64,000 nucleotides of DNA from Bactericera cockerelli (lineage: Eukaryota > Arthropoda > Insecta > Hemiptera > Triozidae). Where the stretch lies: NCBI GenBank assembly GCA_024516035.1, contig CM044961.1:7065515-7129514 (forward strand), in the 5' to 3' direction. Both the position numbers and the translations under genes were made by a program. Every line of letters starts with the position of its first letter. Position 1 is the stretch's first letter. A model generated the notes under the pieces. That model was not told the DNA's origin. It worked only from the letters and a program-made list of their open reading frames with translations, and did no database searches. This document shows, piece after piece, positions 1 through 28,310 of the stretch.

Positions 1-36
1 ATACATCGGTTGACTTTGTAAGTTGGTTCAATGATT

Positions 37-280
37 CAGTTCGCAGAGTGAGTGGGAGATCTGTGACTCGAAAGAGTCGGATCATAGATCGAATCAATTT
101 TGAGGAAGTTTGTCGAACAAGATTCAGTTCGCAGAGTGATGGGAGATCTGTGACTCGGATCAAAGATCGAATCAATTTTGAGGAAGTTTGTCGAACAAGA
201 TTCAGTTCGCAGAGTGATGGGAGATCTGTGACTCGGATCAAAGTTCGATTTAAGTTCGCGGAAGTTTATCGAACAAAGAA
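37..280. repeat. Three-copy 78-bp tandem repeat
   Basis: The segment cagttcgcagagtg starts at 37, 125 and 203, with repeated phrases gatctgtgactcgga and gaggaagtttgtcgaacaa between. An open frame runs through it but shows no family resemblance, so I treat it as a repeat. From 300 to 890 I see only AT-rich sequence. Confidence 0.7.
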
Positions 281-1010
281 CACGTGCGCGAGTTTTAGAA
301 TGAACATGATGTATACTAAGTGATTGTATTGTACCAACACACAGCTCACAGAAGTTCTCGTAGTAACTTACTAGTTAGATTAAACAGATTAGTTCTTAGA
401 CGTTCTAGAAGTACGCGTAAATTGTTATTTATTTTTTAATGCTCCGTTGTTTTCAGGGTGCGATGAAATTTTAATTCATTTTTTTTAATTGTCTTATAAT
501 TTGTGAAAATTTTGGCTTGGAAGTCATAAATTATTAATAATAAACATAATAAATTTCACTCCGTAAAAACTTGTAAATAAAAAACATGATGGAATTACAA
601 GATCTCAACCGATACCTTATTATGTAACATTTATGTCTTGTTAGTATCTTGTGCTGTATGTCGGGTAGATAGATGTGTATACGAAGATAAATTAAATTTA
701 TTGGTTTTTAAATTTATGATTAGCCGGCTGTTTTTTTACAGTAGACCGATGTTGGTCATTTTTTAACAGGCGTGTAATTCTGGCAGTGTTTTCTCAAGTG
801 AGTCATGTGTTGTATTGGTCTTCATAGCTATTGAGGTAAATATTATTTACGGGTTTAGTACCAACCTTAACTTATTAATCATAATTTAAAGTGGAACCTG
901 GATATATGAGAACTCGTGGGACCGGACTTTTCTCTCTTTTCTCTTTTACAGAAACCTCTTGTAAAAAAAGAACCATTTTACCTAAGAGAGTTAAATTTGA
1001 GATAGAAACC

Positions 1011-1512
1011 TTTCTCTTATATCCAGGTTTCCCTTGTATTCAGTTCTCTTATATGCAGGTTTCCCTTATATTCAGTTCTCTTATATCCAGGTTTCCCTTG
1101 TATTCAGTTCTCTTATATCCAGGTTTCCCTTGTATTCAGTTCTGTTATATCCAGGTTTCCCTTATATTCAGTTCTCTTATATCCAGGTTTCCCTTATATT
1201 CAGTTCTCTTATATCCAGGTTTCCCTTATATTCAGTTCTCTTATATCCAAGTTTCCCTTATATTCAGTTCTCTTATATCCAGGTTTCCCTTGTATTCAGT
1301 TCTCTTATATCCAGGTTTCCCTTATATTCAGTTCTCTTATGTATAGTCAGGTTTCCCTTATATTCAGTTCTCTTATATCCAGGTTTCCCTTATATTCAGT
1401 TCTCTTATATCCAGATTTCCCTTATATTCAGTTCTCTTATATCCAGGTTTCCCTTATATTCAGTTCTCTTATATCCAAGTTTCCCTTATATTCAGTTCTC
1501 TTATATCTGGGC
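1011..1512. repeat. 32-bp minisatellite, about 15 copies
   Basis: The unit is ttatatccaggtttccctta plus tattcagttctc. One copy is altered near 1340. An inverted partial unit (gaacctggatatatgagaac) sits at about 893-912, so the array may be the inside of an element with short inverted ends. Both ORFs that cross it are repeat artefacts. Confidence 0.85.
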
Positions 1513-1747
1513 GCGACTGTATCATCTATAATTCTATACTATAAATTATTGCGTTATCAGTAACTTGTAATAAATTTTGAAAGGGTTTGTAACAGTAAAG
1601 GCAGTAAGTAATGAGGAGTTATCATAATTGCACATATAATACAAGTATAAGTTATCTATTATAATAATCGTGATGATGTCACAACAGGCAGGCATAAATC
1701 AATGCATTTATTTTACACAAATTATACTCGAAAAAGGATTTTATTTA

Positions 1748-1914
1748 TTTAGAAATTCTTTATTAGTAGAACATAAATACAGACAAATAATGGTAAAAAT
1801 TAAATATAAAATTGACAATATTAATAATATAAACAAGAAGAAAAAAAAATATATATATACATATGTCCTAACTAAAGGGCGGGGTTATTGCCTATGGCAA
1901 TCTCTTCCACCCAA
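1748..1914. repeat. Dispersed repeat ending in gggcggggttattgcctatg
   Basis: Similar copies lie at 17545-17735, 45568-45705 (truncated) and 62015-62197, with an inverted fragment at 62215-62270. They share phrases such as gtcctaactaaagggcgg. This is probably a SINE or the 3' tail of a LINE. The flanking 1515-1747 and 1915-2700 are AT-rich, with fragments of other repeats. Confidence 0.6.
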
Positions 1915-2829
1915 CCCTTTTTTCATTACATAAAAAATTTGACCCCTTGATATTTACCCTAGTAAAGCTAATGGTATTAAAAAGGCATGAAAATTGCATT
2001 ATTTCAAATTGAAAAACATGTATTTAACATTCTTTAACAACAAAAAAATAATTAATTTCTTATAAAAATTAACGAAACCTGTGAAATGAAATATACGATT
2101 CCCCGGCCCTGTTTTGATTAAAAATCTAAAACTTGTCTTGAAATACTTTTAATGTCAATTAATTTTCAAAAATGTACTACAAATAGGGTGGTTCCATGTA
2201 AGATTCCAAAGTTGACCCCCCTAGGGCAGCCCCTGGTAACGATAAAAAAACCAAAATCTAGTAGAAAAGTTTTCCCAAAATGTGGAGCAACATTGCACCG
2301 TCCTCACCGGAATTTTCATTGTGGACGCTTTTTTGTTGATTCCACATTTTAGTTTTCTCAAATGTTCGTGTGGACTGAATTGTGTGGTGCATTTATTGTT
2401 TTGTTTGCCTATGAATCCGCCACTGGTGACTGCTTCACATCAAAGCAACTACTCATTATTCCTCACGAGTAATGAGTACCTATTTGTAGGTCAATATAAA
2501 TTTTGAAAGTACCTATCAGTCCTATCAGTGCCGGTACATGCGTAATCAATGGTGATAGGTAATATGTAGGTACATATATGTACAAGTAAGTCTAAAACTG
2601 ACCATTGACTTTGACCTTTATACATATATACACAATATATTTGTATATAAATATAGACCTTTATATAAATAAAACATGACATGAATAATTGAGATAAAAG
2701 GTTGATAAGGTGTTAAGAGATTGCCACTTCCCTTATCAATAAAATAATTCCAGTAGGTAATTTTTCTCACGAGTAGAGTAGAGTTTAGATGAAAAAAAAA
2801 AATTGCTCATGAGGTTATGAAACGTCCAG

Positions 2830-3264
2830 AAGTATGAAAAAAATTGAAATCGGAGCAAAAAAATATTTTTTTTACGAAAACGACCTAAATAACATTTTTT
2901 CTCGAAATTTGTTGTAACGGCGCCGAGGCGGCGGCGTATCAACTCAAAGCAAGAGAAATTTAAGCAAGAGTTCAAGCTTTCATTTGAGATATCAATCATG
3001 AAATTCTGATGAGCCGTTCTTGAGCTACGTCGAGTAAGGTCATCAAATGGATGGGTAAACAAAAAATATATACGTTTTTTGATCTGAATGACATTTTTTC
3101 TCGAAATTTGTCGTGACGACCTACCTATCAACTCAAAGCGAGAATGTTTTTGAAAGGGTTGGAGCTTTCATTTGACATATTGATCGCGAAATTCTGATGA
3201 GTCGTTCTTGAACTCCTACGTCGGGAAAGGACAAGAAATGGATGGGTGACACCAAAAATATCGA

Positions 3265-3270
<6 letters not shown>
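2830..3270. repeat. Diverged tandem duplication of about 190 bp
   Basis: Two copies share tttttctcgaaatttgt, aactcaaagc, gagctttcatttga and aaattctgatga. They resemble in style the repeated block inside the Helitron at 50834-52097. The region runs into a compound microsatellite. Confidence 0.55.
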
Positions 3271-3350
<80 letters not shown>

Positions 3351-3382
3351 AGTGAGTGAGTGAGTGAGTGAGTGAGTGAGTG
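3271..3382. repeat. Compound microsatellite (TG)n (AG)n (GAGT)n
   Basis: Three motif blocks follow one another without a break: TG for about 32 bp, AG for about 43 bp, then GAGT units. The minus-strand ORFs across it are low-complexity artefacts. Confidence 0.95.
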
Positions 3383-3479
3383 ATGGGCTTGCAACCGGCG
3401 GGCGGGGCGGCCCAATACAAGAGGGCTATATCCGCGCATGATTGTAGTCTGTTATGGGACAGGTTTATTATGAGATATA

Positions 3480-3919
3480 CAGGGTGGTCCAGAAAGTTTG
3501 CACCAAAATGATAGGGGTAATAAAAGAGACCATTTCCAACAAAAATATTCCCGGAGATTTTCCTTTATTTTTTGTCGTTTTCAAAATGGCGGCCAAAACG
3601 TGTGTTTTCAAATATTCCGACTTTGGTTGGCTTTTGATTTTTTTATTTTTTTCTGTACCACCTAGAAAAAAACGGATTGCATTTTTGAATTGAAAATAAA
3701 ATTTTACTTAAAATAAGTTAAATTAACCCGTTCAATGTTTTAATGATCATGCTCATTTAGGCTGTCAACGTTCTGAACGCACATATTTGAAAAACACACG
3801 TTTTGGCCGCCATTTTGAAAACGACAAAAAATAAAGGAAAATGTCCGGGAATATTTTTGTTAGAAATGGTCTCTTTTATTACCCCTATCATTTTGGTGCA
3901 AACTTTCTGGACCACCCTG
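3480..3919. mobile_element. Palindromic TA-flanked MITE (CAGGGTGG ends)
   Basis: The ends are inverted repeats (cagggtggtccagaaagttt and its complement at the right) and are flanked by TA on both sides. The arms cover nearly the whole 440 bp. This fits a Tc1/mariner-type non-autonomous element. Confidence 0.85.
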
Positions 3920-4036
3920 TATAGGGTATGACGTTCGCTTTTACCTATTTCTCTGTGGAGAGAGTAGGTATTCTACCTAGTAGGTCTTCTAGCAAGCGCG
4001 CAGCGTCGATGGTTCATTGAATATATCAGCTATTGT

Positions 4037-4180
4037 TCTGTCACTCAAGTTAAGCAACGTCCAGCGTGGTTCGGACTTGGATGGTTGAACATTCAAATTC
4101 GAACCCTCGTGATGCTGGCTATTCCTGTCCCCACCCAGGCTACGTGGGGTTAACTCGAGTAGCTGTAGAATATAATATCG
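4037..4180 (+). mobile_element. 5S rRNA-derived SINE (SINE3-like) fragment
   Basis: gtcactcaagttaagcaacg followed by cggacttggatggttgaaca matches the internal promoter part of 5S rRNA (A box and C box). The downstream body is shared with the SINE at 43528. It is not an intact 5S gene. Confidence 0.7.
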
Positions 4181-4627
4181 TAGGCATTAGCACCGCCTTT
4201 GATCAAATTTTGTTTCATAATTGTTACTTTGTACTTGTAAATGTATAGAATATGTAACACTGTTTCTGAATAAAACTAGTTGGAATTTGTTTGATAATAA
4301 TAAGATACAATACTTTCATATGAATCTTTACCATTACCTATTAAATTTATGGTATAAATTACGTTAAAAGGTAATAGATTAGAAAATTTTCGGATTCCCA
4401 GAGCTATTGGGAAAAGCCCGAGAAAAAAAAATTGGAATCTTGCCAACCAGTAATGGTCAATCCTAGGATTTATTTATTTAAGTAATATTCTCCAACAGAA
4501 CTCAGAAAATACCTATGTAAATACTCACATAGATGTAATATTTTGTACTAAGATTTCCCGTACCGCACACTCCCAGAAGAAGGTATAATAATGCAAGTGA
4601 CTACCAGAGGAGAAACGATGTGCAATA

Positions 4628-4712
4628 GTATTAGTCGAGTGGTTAACGCGCTAGTCTGGTAATCCAGGTGGCGATAGCGTAGGGATCCGTTGGTTCGAAA
4701 ACTACCCAGTGC
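4628..4712 (+). mobile_element. tRNA-head SINE fragment (family D)
   Basis: agtcgagtggttaacgcgct and a B-box-like ttggttcgaaaac resemble a tRNA. A matching body (gagggttaggtggtagaaaa) occurs separately at 5105-5235. A fuller copy is at 14800-15015. Confidence 0.55.
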
Positions 4713-5319
4713 ATGAATTTTTGACATTTTCATGTCTTTGCTCTGGCACATAACCAAAATTATGTGACGAAATTATGTAACGATATTATGTAACGATATT
4801 ATGTAACGAAATATTGAATTGTAAAGGGAGAGAAGAGGGAAAGTGTGTGTCATGCGCACAATGGCGAAGTATTGAATTGTAGAGGGAGAGAAGAGAGAAG
4901 GTATGTGTCATGCGCACAATACGAAATTTGGTCAGTTGGGTTTTGGACCTTGAATAGTAAAGATGAAAATGTCCCAATGGTTGCAGACTCGTATGCAAGC
5001 GTTTTTTAATGTTAACTAGGCACATTGCATATCGTTTGAACCGGAAAATTGTCAGCTACAAGAATTTAACAAAAGAAAAGCTTCATATGTAACCCAGCTC
5101 TTGTAGGCGGGGCCTGTTTATTTATCATTAATTTGAATTTGTGACCACATCATAATAAAACTCTGAGGGTTAGGTGGTAGAAAATGCTTTTAGCATTCAC
5201 CTCGCCTGGTGGTTACCTACCGCTAATGAGTGTTACTATTTATATACAATAACTAGATAACAGCTATGAAAAAAGTAGGTACAAGACTATTCCCTGTACC
5301 CACCTCATAATGTATCTTT

Positions 5320-5940
5320 TTTTTCGATTTGGGATCTTTTTTTCGAACCACCGAGGCATAGTACTGCTTAACATTTGCTACAAAATATTATCCCTAATCA
5401 TTTTGAAGAGAATAGAAAACTACATCAATGGACAAATAAGAGAGTATCAAGCTGGACCTCGGAAGAACCGCTCAACCATTGATCAAATTTTCCGCTTAAG
5501 ACTAGAGAAAAAGACACGCACATTATTTTCATTGACTTTTGCAAATCGTATGATTGTTTGGTTAGAAACGAGATATGGAACGCCATGCATAACATAGAGA
5601 TACCTTAAAAACTTAAACACTTAGACGACCGGGTGTACTACCGGTGGTACACGCACGTTCGTACGGAATGGACCGGGTGTACCACCGGTGGTACACAATG
5701 TCGGAGAGCCGTATTATCGCCGGTCCCACAAGAGAATTCACGAAAAACCATGCCGGTCGTCTAAGTGTTAACATGACTAAAGCTTGTATGAATAACTCCT
5801 GCAATAAAGTTCGAATACCTTGCAATCTATCAGGCCAATTTAAAGTAGATACTGGAGTTAATCAAGGAGACGGCATGTCACCATGGCTATTTAACATTAT
5901 TTTTAGAAAGTGTATTCCAAGATCTTTGGCAAAGTAATGA
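5320..5940 (+). pseudogene. Decayed LINE reverse transcriptase fragment, split by a MITE
   Basis: Before the insertion the frame reads NHRGIVLLNICYKILSLIIL, then YQAGPRKNRSTIDQIFRLR. After it, MTKACMNNSCNKVRIPCNLS, then FKVDTGVNQGDGMSPWLFNI. These are fingers/palm motifs of non-LTR reverse transcriptases. Stops and lost segments show that it is dead. The two halves meet across the 150-bp MITE at 5618-5767. Confidence 0.8.
5618..5767. mobile_element. TTAA-flanked MITE with 15-bp terminal inverted repeats
   Basis: The ends are CACTTAGACGACCGG and its exact complement, with TTAA at 5613-5616 (one extra A) and 5768-5771. The target fits piggyBac-type transposition. Inside are two copies of a 20-bp palindrome, one perfect at 5675-5694. 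The element interrupts a LINE fragment. Confidence 0.85.
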
Positions 5941-6050
5941 TCTAGCATGCAAACTCCTTGCTTTTGCTATTAGAATAGAGTGAAGAAGGTTGATTCAAAA
6001 AGCTAAGGACCCTTGTGGTCTGTAAAAGCTATTTTATTTTTATTTTTAAA

Positions 6051-6343
6051 GATGAGTGTTTCACAGCCTTTTTTTTAGTAGCCATGAAACAGGAGCTACT
6101 GTAGACGCTTGTGGTCTGTGTTGTAGCCTGCCCATCCCGTAGTTTGCCAGATGCCTCCCCTCTGATGGGCGAGAAGTGACACAATACTTCCCATTTAGGT
6201 GCTGGGTCAACGCGAGCGCACCGGAAGGTATCCCTTACAAACAATTGTAACCAAATTAAGAAAAAATTTGTCGGCACGGGGGATCAAACCCGGGACCTTC
6301 CGCATGGCAAGCGAGTACTTAACCACTGAGCTAATCGTGCGCT
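6051..6343 (-). mobile_element. tRNA-derived SINE, family B
   Basis: On the minus strand it has a tRNA-like head (ttagctcagtggttaag, gggtttgatccc) followed by a body ending ggctgtgaaacactcatc. Other copies are at 16027, 41565, 49075, 55339 and 58175. It lies just upstream of transporter exon 1. Confidence 0.85.
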
Positions 6344-6419
6344 GAGTTTTAGTAAGTAATTAAGTATGTTCAATAGTATTTTGAAGAGAAAAAAAATACA
6401 ATATTACTTATGTTTGCAG

Positions 6420-24804
<18,385 letters not shown>

Positions 24805-24816
<12 letters not shown>

Positions 24817-25640
24817 TGTGTGTCTCGTGAACTCTGATATCATTAACTTGTGCATTATGAGATCATTGTCTTCTGAGCTCTAAACTTATGAACTGTGATG
24901 TAATTGTCATATGAACTATGATGTCATTAAATTATGAACTATGAGATCATTGTCTTATGAACTCTGAACTTATGAACTGTGATGTAATGAACCAAGAGAT
25001 AATGGTCTTATGAACTCTGATGTAATTAACTTAAAAGTATGAACTATGAGATCATTGTCTTATGAACTCTGGTGTCATTGGCATATGAACATGAGATTGT
25101 TATTGTGTGAACTCTTATATCACTGGCTTATGAACTATGAGATCATCGTGTAATGACCTCTCATGTCATTTGCTTATGAACTATGAGATAATTGTCTTAT
25201 GAACTCTGATGTAATTATCTTACGAGTATGAACTATGAGACCTATTTTATGAACTCTGATGTCATTGGCATATGAACTCTGACATTCAAATGACAATTGG
25301 CTTATGAATAATGAGGTCATTGTTTTATAAAATCTGATGTGATTGAATTATGAACTCTAACATTGCTACTTTATGAACTATGAAGTTATCATTTTATTTA
25401 TAATGATGTCATTGTATTACAAAGTACATTACAAAAGTTATCTTATGAATCATAGTATCACAAAGTATGAGACTTATGAACTCTGATGTCATTGTCTTAT
25501 GAACTATAATGCCATTATTTTATGAACTATAAGGTTCTGAAGTAATCCTCTTTTAAATAATGATGGTGTTAAGTTAAGATCTATGATATCATTGTTTTTA
25601 GTTCTATGAACTATGACATCATTGGCTAAACACTATAACA
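24805..25640. repeat. Degenerate tandem array beginning at the transporter stop codon
   Basis: Repeats of the type tatgaactatgatgtcattg with many changes. The coding end gttgaactatga is itself unit-like. The array would form most of a 3' UTR. Confidence 0.7.
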
Positions 25641-25790
25641 TCATTTTAAGAACAATGACATAATTTATCAGTATTTTTAATTATATATATTTGGTCTTGA
25701 ATGACATCATTGGCTAAACACTATAACATCATTTTAAACACAATGACATAATTTATCAGTATTTTTAATTATATATTTTTGGTCTTGAAC
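25615..25790. repeat. Tandem duplication, 88-bp period
   Basis: Two copies of gacatcattggctaaacact ... atttggtcttga. From 25790 to 26800 I see AT-rich sequence and a diverged family C SINE at 26125-26380; the 87-codon ORF at 25811 is not recognised. Confidence 0.85.
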
Positions 25791-26812
25791 CAAATTATAG
25801 TAGAACTAATTTGGACAGCATCAAGAATGCTTATGTAAAGAAAAATCAATATTTCAATCAAGTATTGATAGATATATGTAGACATGATTTTTTAATGTCA
25901 ATAAGGGATAAGAAAACTGAAAGTTCAATATTTATTTGGAATAATGTAAAAAACTATATATTTTTTTTAAATGTAATGTGTACCTACCCATGTCGGCTTC
26001 AACATGGAAAAGATTTGAAACTAACTGGATTTTTATTTTATTTTTTACATAATATATTGTGTAAATATTTATAGGTGATTTTAAGTTTTTTTTACATGTT
26101 ATTTCAAGTAGTTTAGGTAGCTAAGTAGAGTAGTTCACTAGGCTTGCAAGCATGGTGACCAGCATTAAAATCCCAGTGGAGTTTGAATTTTTGGGCTTCT
26201 TACCTTGAATCTTATGGGGTTCACTCATACTTTCTGACAAAAAATGATTACATGCTTTGATTGGGCAGTGACCAGTGGCATAATATGGGAAGTTAAGATA
26301 CAGATAAAAACAATACAGAAAATACCTATATATTTGTGCTAGGACTTACTAAAACTTTGATGTAATAACACAAAAAATGCATTATATTGAATTAATATAA
26401 TAATTACAATAACCTGCAATTTTTCAAGGCACTTACTAATTGGAAAATAAAAATCCAGCACTTATATGTACTTACAACTTATATGAGGTACTGAATAATT
26501 GAGTACCTACGAAATATTATTATATTTTTTAGCTTAAAACACTCACTCCCCTGAAATTGTATCTTCTTCATATAAATATATAAACTGTGATATTATAATA
26601 TTTATTTGGGTTTACCTACTCTTAACATGTTTTCTTTTATTTTTTTCATTCGATTCAATTCAATTCAAAATTGGTAAGCAATAGATTTTTTTTTTCAGGA
26701 AATTCTGAATGAACTGAGAATCTAACTCTAGATATCCGGATCTCAAAGTCTGAGCATAACCGTTATATCACGGACTATTAAGCCACGTTTAACAGTCTGT
26801 GTTTTCTTTTAT

Positions 26813-27185
26813 ACTTTCCTTATCCTATAATAAGGAAAGTATTTTATTCATCAAAAATTTGACCAACCCAGTTTTTCACATATCTGGACAAATCATAGCC
26901 TCAGGATACCAAAAAAGTGGTTTTCAGCCATTGGTCCGTGCGTCCGTCTGAGTCTCTGTCTGTCTGAGTGTGTGTGAACAGGATATCTCGAGACCGGTAA
27001 GAACTAGAGACTTGAAATATGGTATGGATGTTATTTTTATACACCAGACAAACCACAAAATAACTTTTGGTTGAAATCGGGCGCATTGTGTGGCCTTCAA
27101 CCGAATTATTATACTTTTTTAATCATGAGATATTAAGTGGCTTCGATAATTATGTATACATCACACCAGAATTGACCAGATTTTC
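26813..27185 (-). mobile_element. Inverted copy of the 19958 element, short CA site
   Basis: It starts with the hairpin tactttccttatcctataat and continues gccattggtccgtgcgtccg. The CA site here is only gagtgtgtgtgaac. Confidence 0.7.
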
Positions 27186-28024
27186 ATCGCTACTTTTTTT
27201 AAATTTCAAACGTTTGAAAAATAATTTAATTTTAAATTTAAGCGCGTAAAGACAAGGAGGTATGATTGAAATGGAAAGAAAAACATCTTGAATTTCGTGA
27301 AGCCAATATACCCCATAGATTAACATTTGAGGCAGGCCTTCAATATATGTTTGTATAGTCTATCATAATTTAGGAGTTCTGACCAAACTTGTGAGAGAGG
27401 GTCATCTTGGTCTAAAAAATGTCAAAAACGCTTGCATACGCTTGCATACCATTGGGACATTTTCATGTTATAATTTAATATTTCGTTACATAATTTCGTC
27501 ACATAATTTCGTTACATAATTTTGGTTATGTGCCAGAGCAAAGACATGAAAATGTCAATTTAATATTTCGTTACATAATTTTGGTTATGTGCCAGAGCAA
27601 AGACATGAAAATGTCAAAAAAAGAAAATGGCGGTTATCTCCGTAATGCTTCGAGATAAAATATAAGTTAAGTGGAATTTTTTGTAGTCCTGTACTTGTTC
27701 TACAACCTCTTTTCGGTTAGACATCTCATTTAGTTATTTCCTGTTTATGCCTATCAAGATTTGCATGCAAAATACTGACGAATCGTTTTGTGCACCCGAA
27801 AGCAAAAAATGAAACAACCATATTCTTTAGAATAAAATACAAAAAAAACTAAAAAGACTTTCTAACTTCAGAGATAAAATAAATTTAAAATTGATAAATC
27901 TTCCATAAGAACCCATGTTAATTTCAAAATTTCACGTGAAAAATGCTTCACGAAAAATGGCCGCCAAGTTGAAGGCCTGCCTCAGCTCTCAACACATAAT
28001 TTTGTGTGCATAATACTCATAAAG

Positions 28025-28060
28025 ATAAAGTTGGCAACACCTTACTCTATAATCAAAATT
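28025..28060 (+). promoter_or_regulatory. Possible TATA-less promoter element of the THAP gene
   Basis: A ggcaacacc box at about 28033-28041 lies some 200 bp before the THAP ATG. It resembles the box at 35552 upstream of the other zinc-finger gene. The surrounding 500 bp in both places also share phrases such as ccataagaacc. No TATA box is seen. This is inference only. Confidence 0.3.
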
Positions 28061-28239
28061 TCAAAATTAGGCATCAAATTTTGAAATAAAATCCTGAAGA
28101 TAAAATCATAGAATAATAGTAATTGAATGTTTTGACAAAGTTCAAATTTTATTTATACATTGGTTATTAGATAATACCTACCATTAAATGAACGTATCTT
28201 AAAAGAGGGAATCAATAGATTACATTTTGAAATTCAACA

Positions 28240-28310
28240 ATGGTCAGTTGTTGCAAATGCCATCTGACAAAAAATAAGCATAGCAAGGAGAGTGGAGTAA
28301 CATTTCATAG
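28240..28310 (+). CDS. THAP gene exon 1 (start codon, first zinc cysteines)
   Basis: It is too short to show as a long ORF, but the ATG at 28240 opens MVSCCKCHLTKNKHSKESGV then TFHR, ending at ag|gtaagt. The split AGA codon joins exon 2 to give FHRFP, the standard THAP motif. That join fixes both start and frame. Confidence 0.85.

Noticed and set aside
48..323. 91-codon ORF with repeated GRSVTRIKDRINFEEVCRT
   Set aside because: The repeats follow the 78-bp DNA repeat exactly (78 is a multiple of 3), so an open frame is expected by chance; no family resemblance.
395..412. Heat-shock element (ttctagaa)
   Set aside because: Only one dyad is seen; a working element needs at least three alternating units, and no nearby gene start was found.
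891..1563. Three overlapping ORFs of 74-165 codons
   Set aside because: All arise from the 32-bp minisatellite, whose unit happens to lack stops in several frames.
25811..26074. 87-codon ORF after the transporter gene
   Set aside because: AT-rich, Lys/Phe/Asn-biased composition, no motif, no splice context; likely random.
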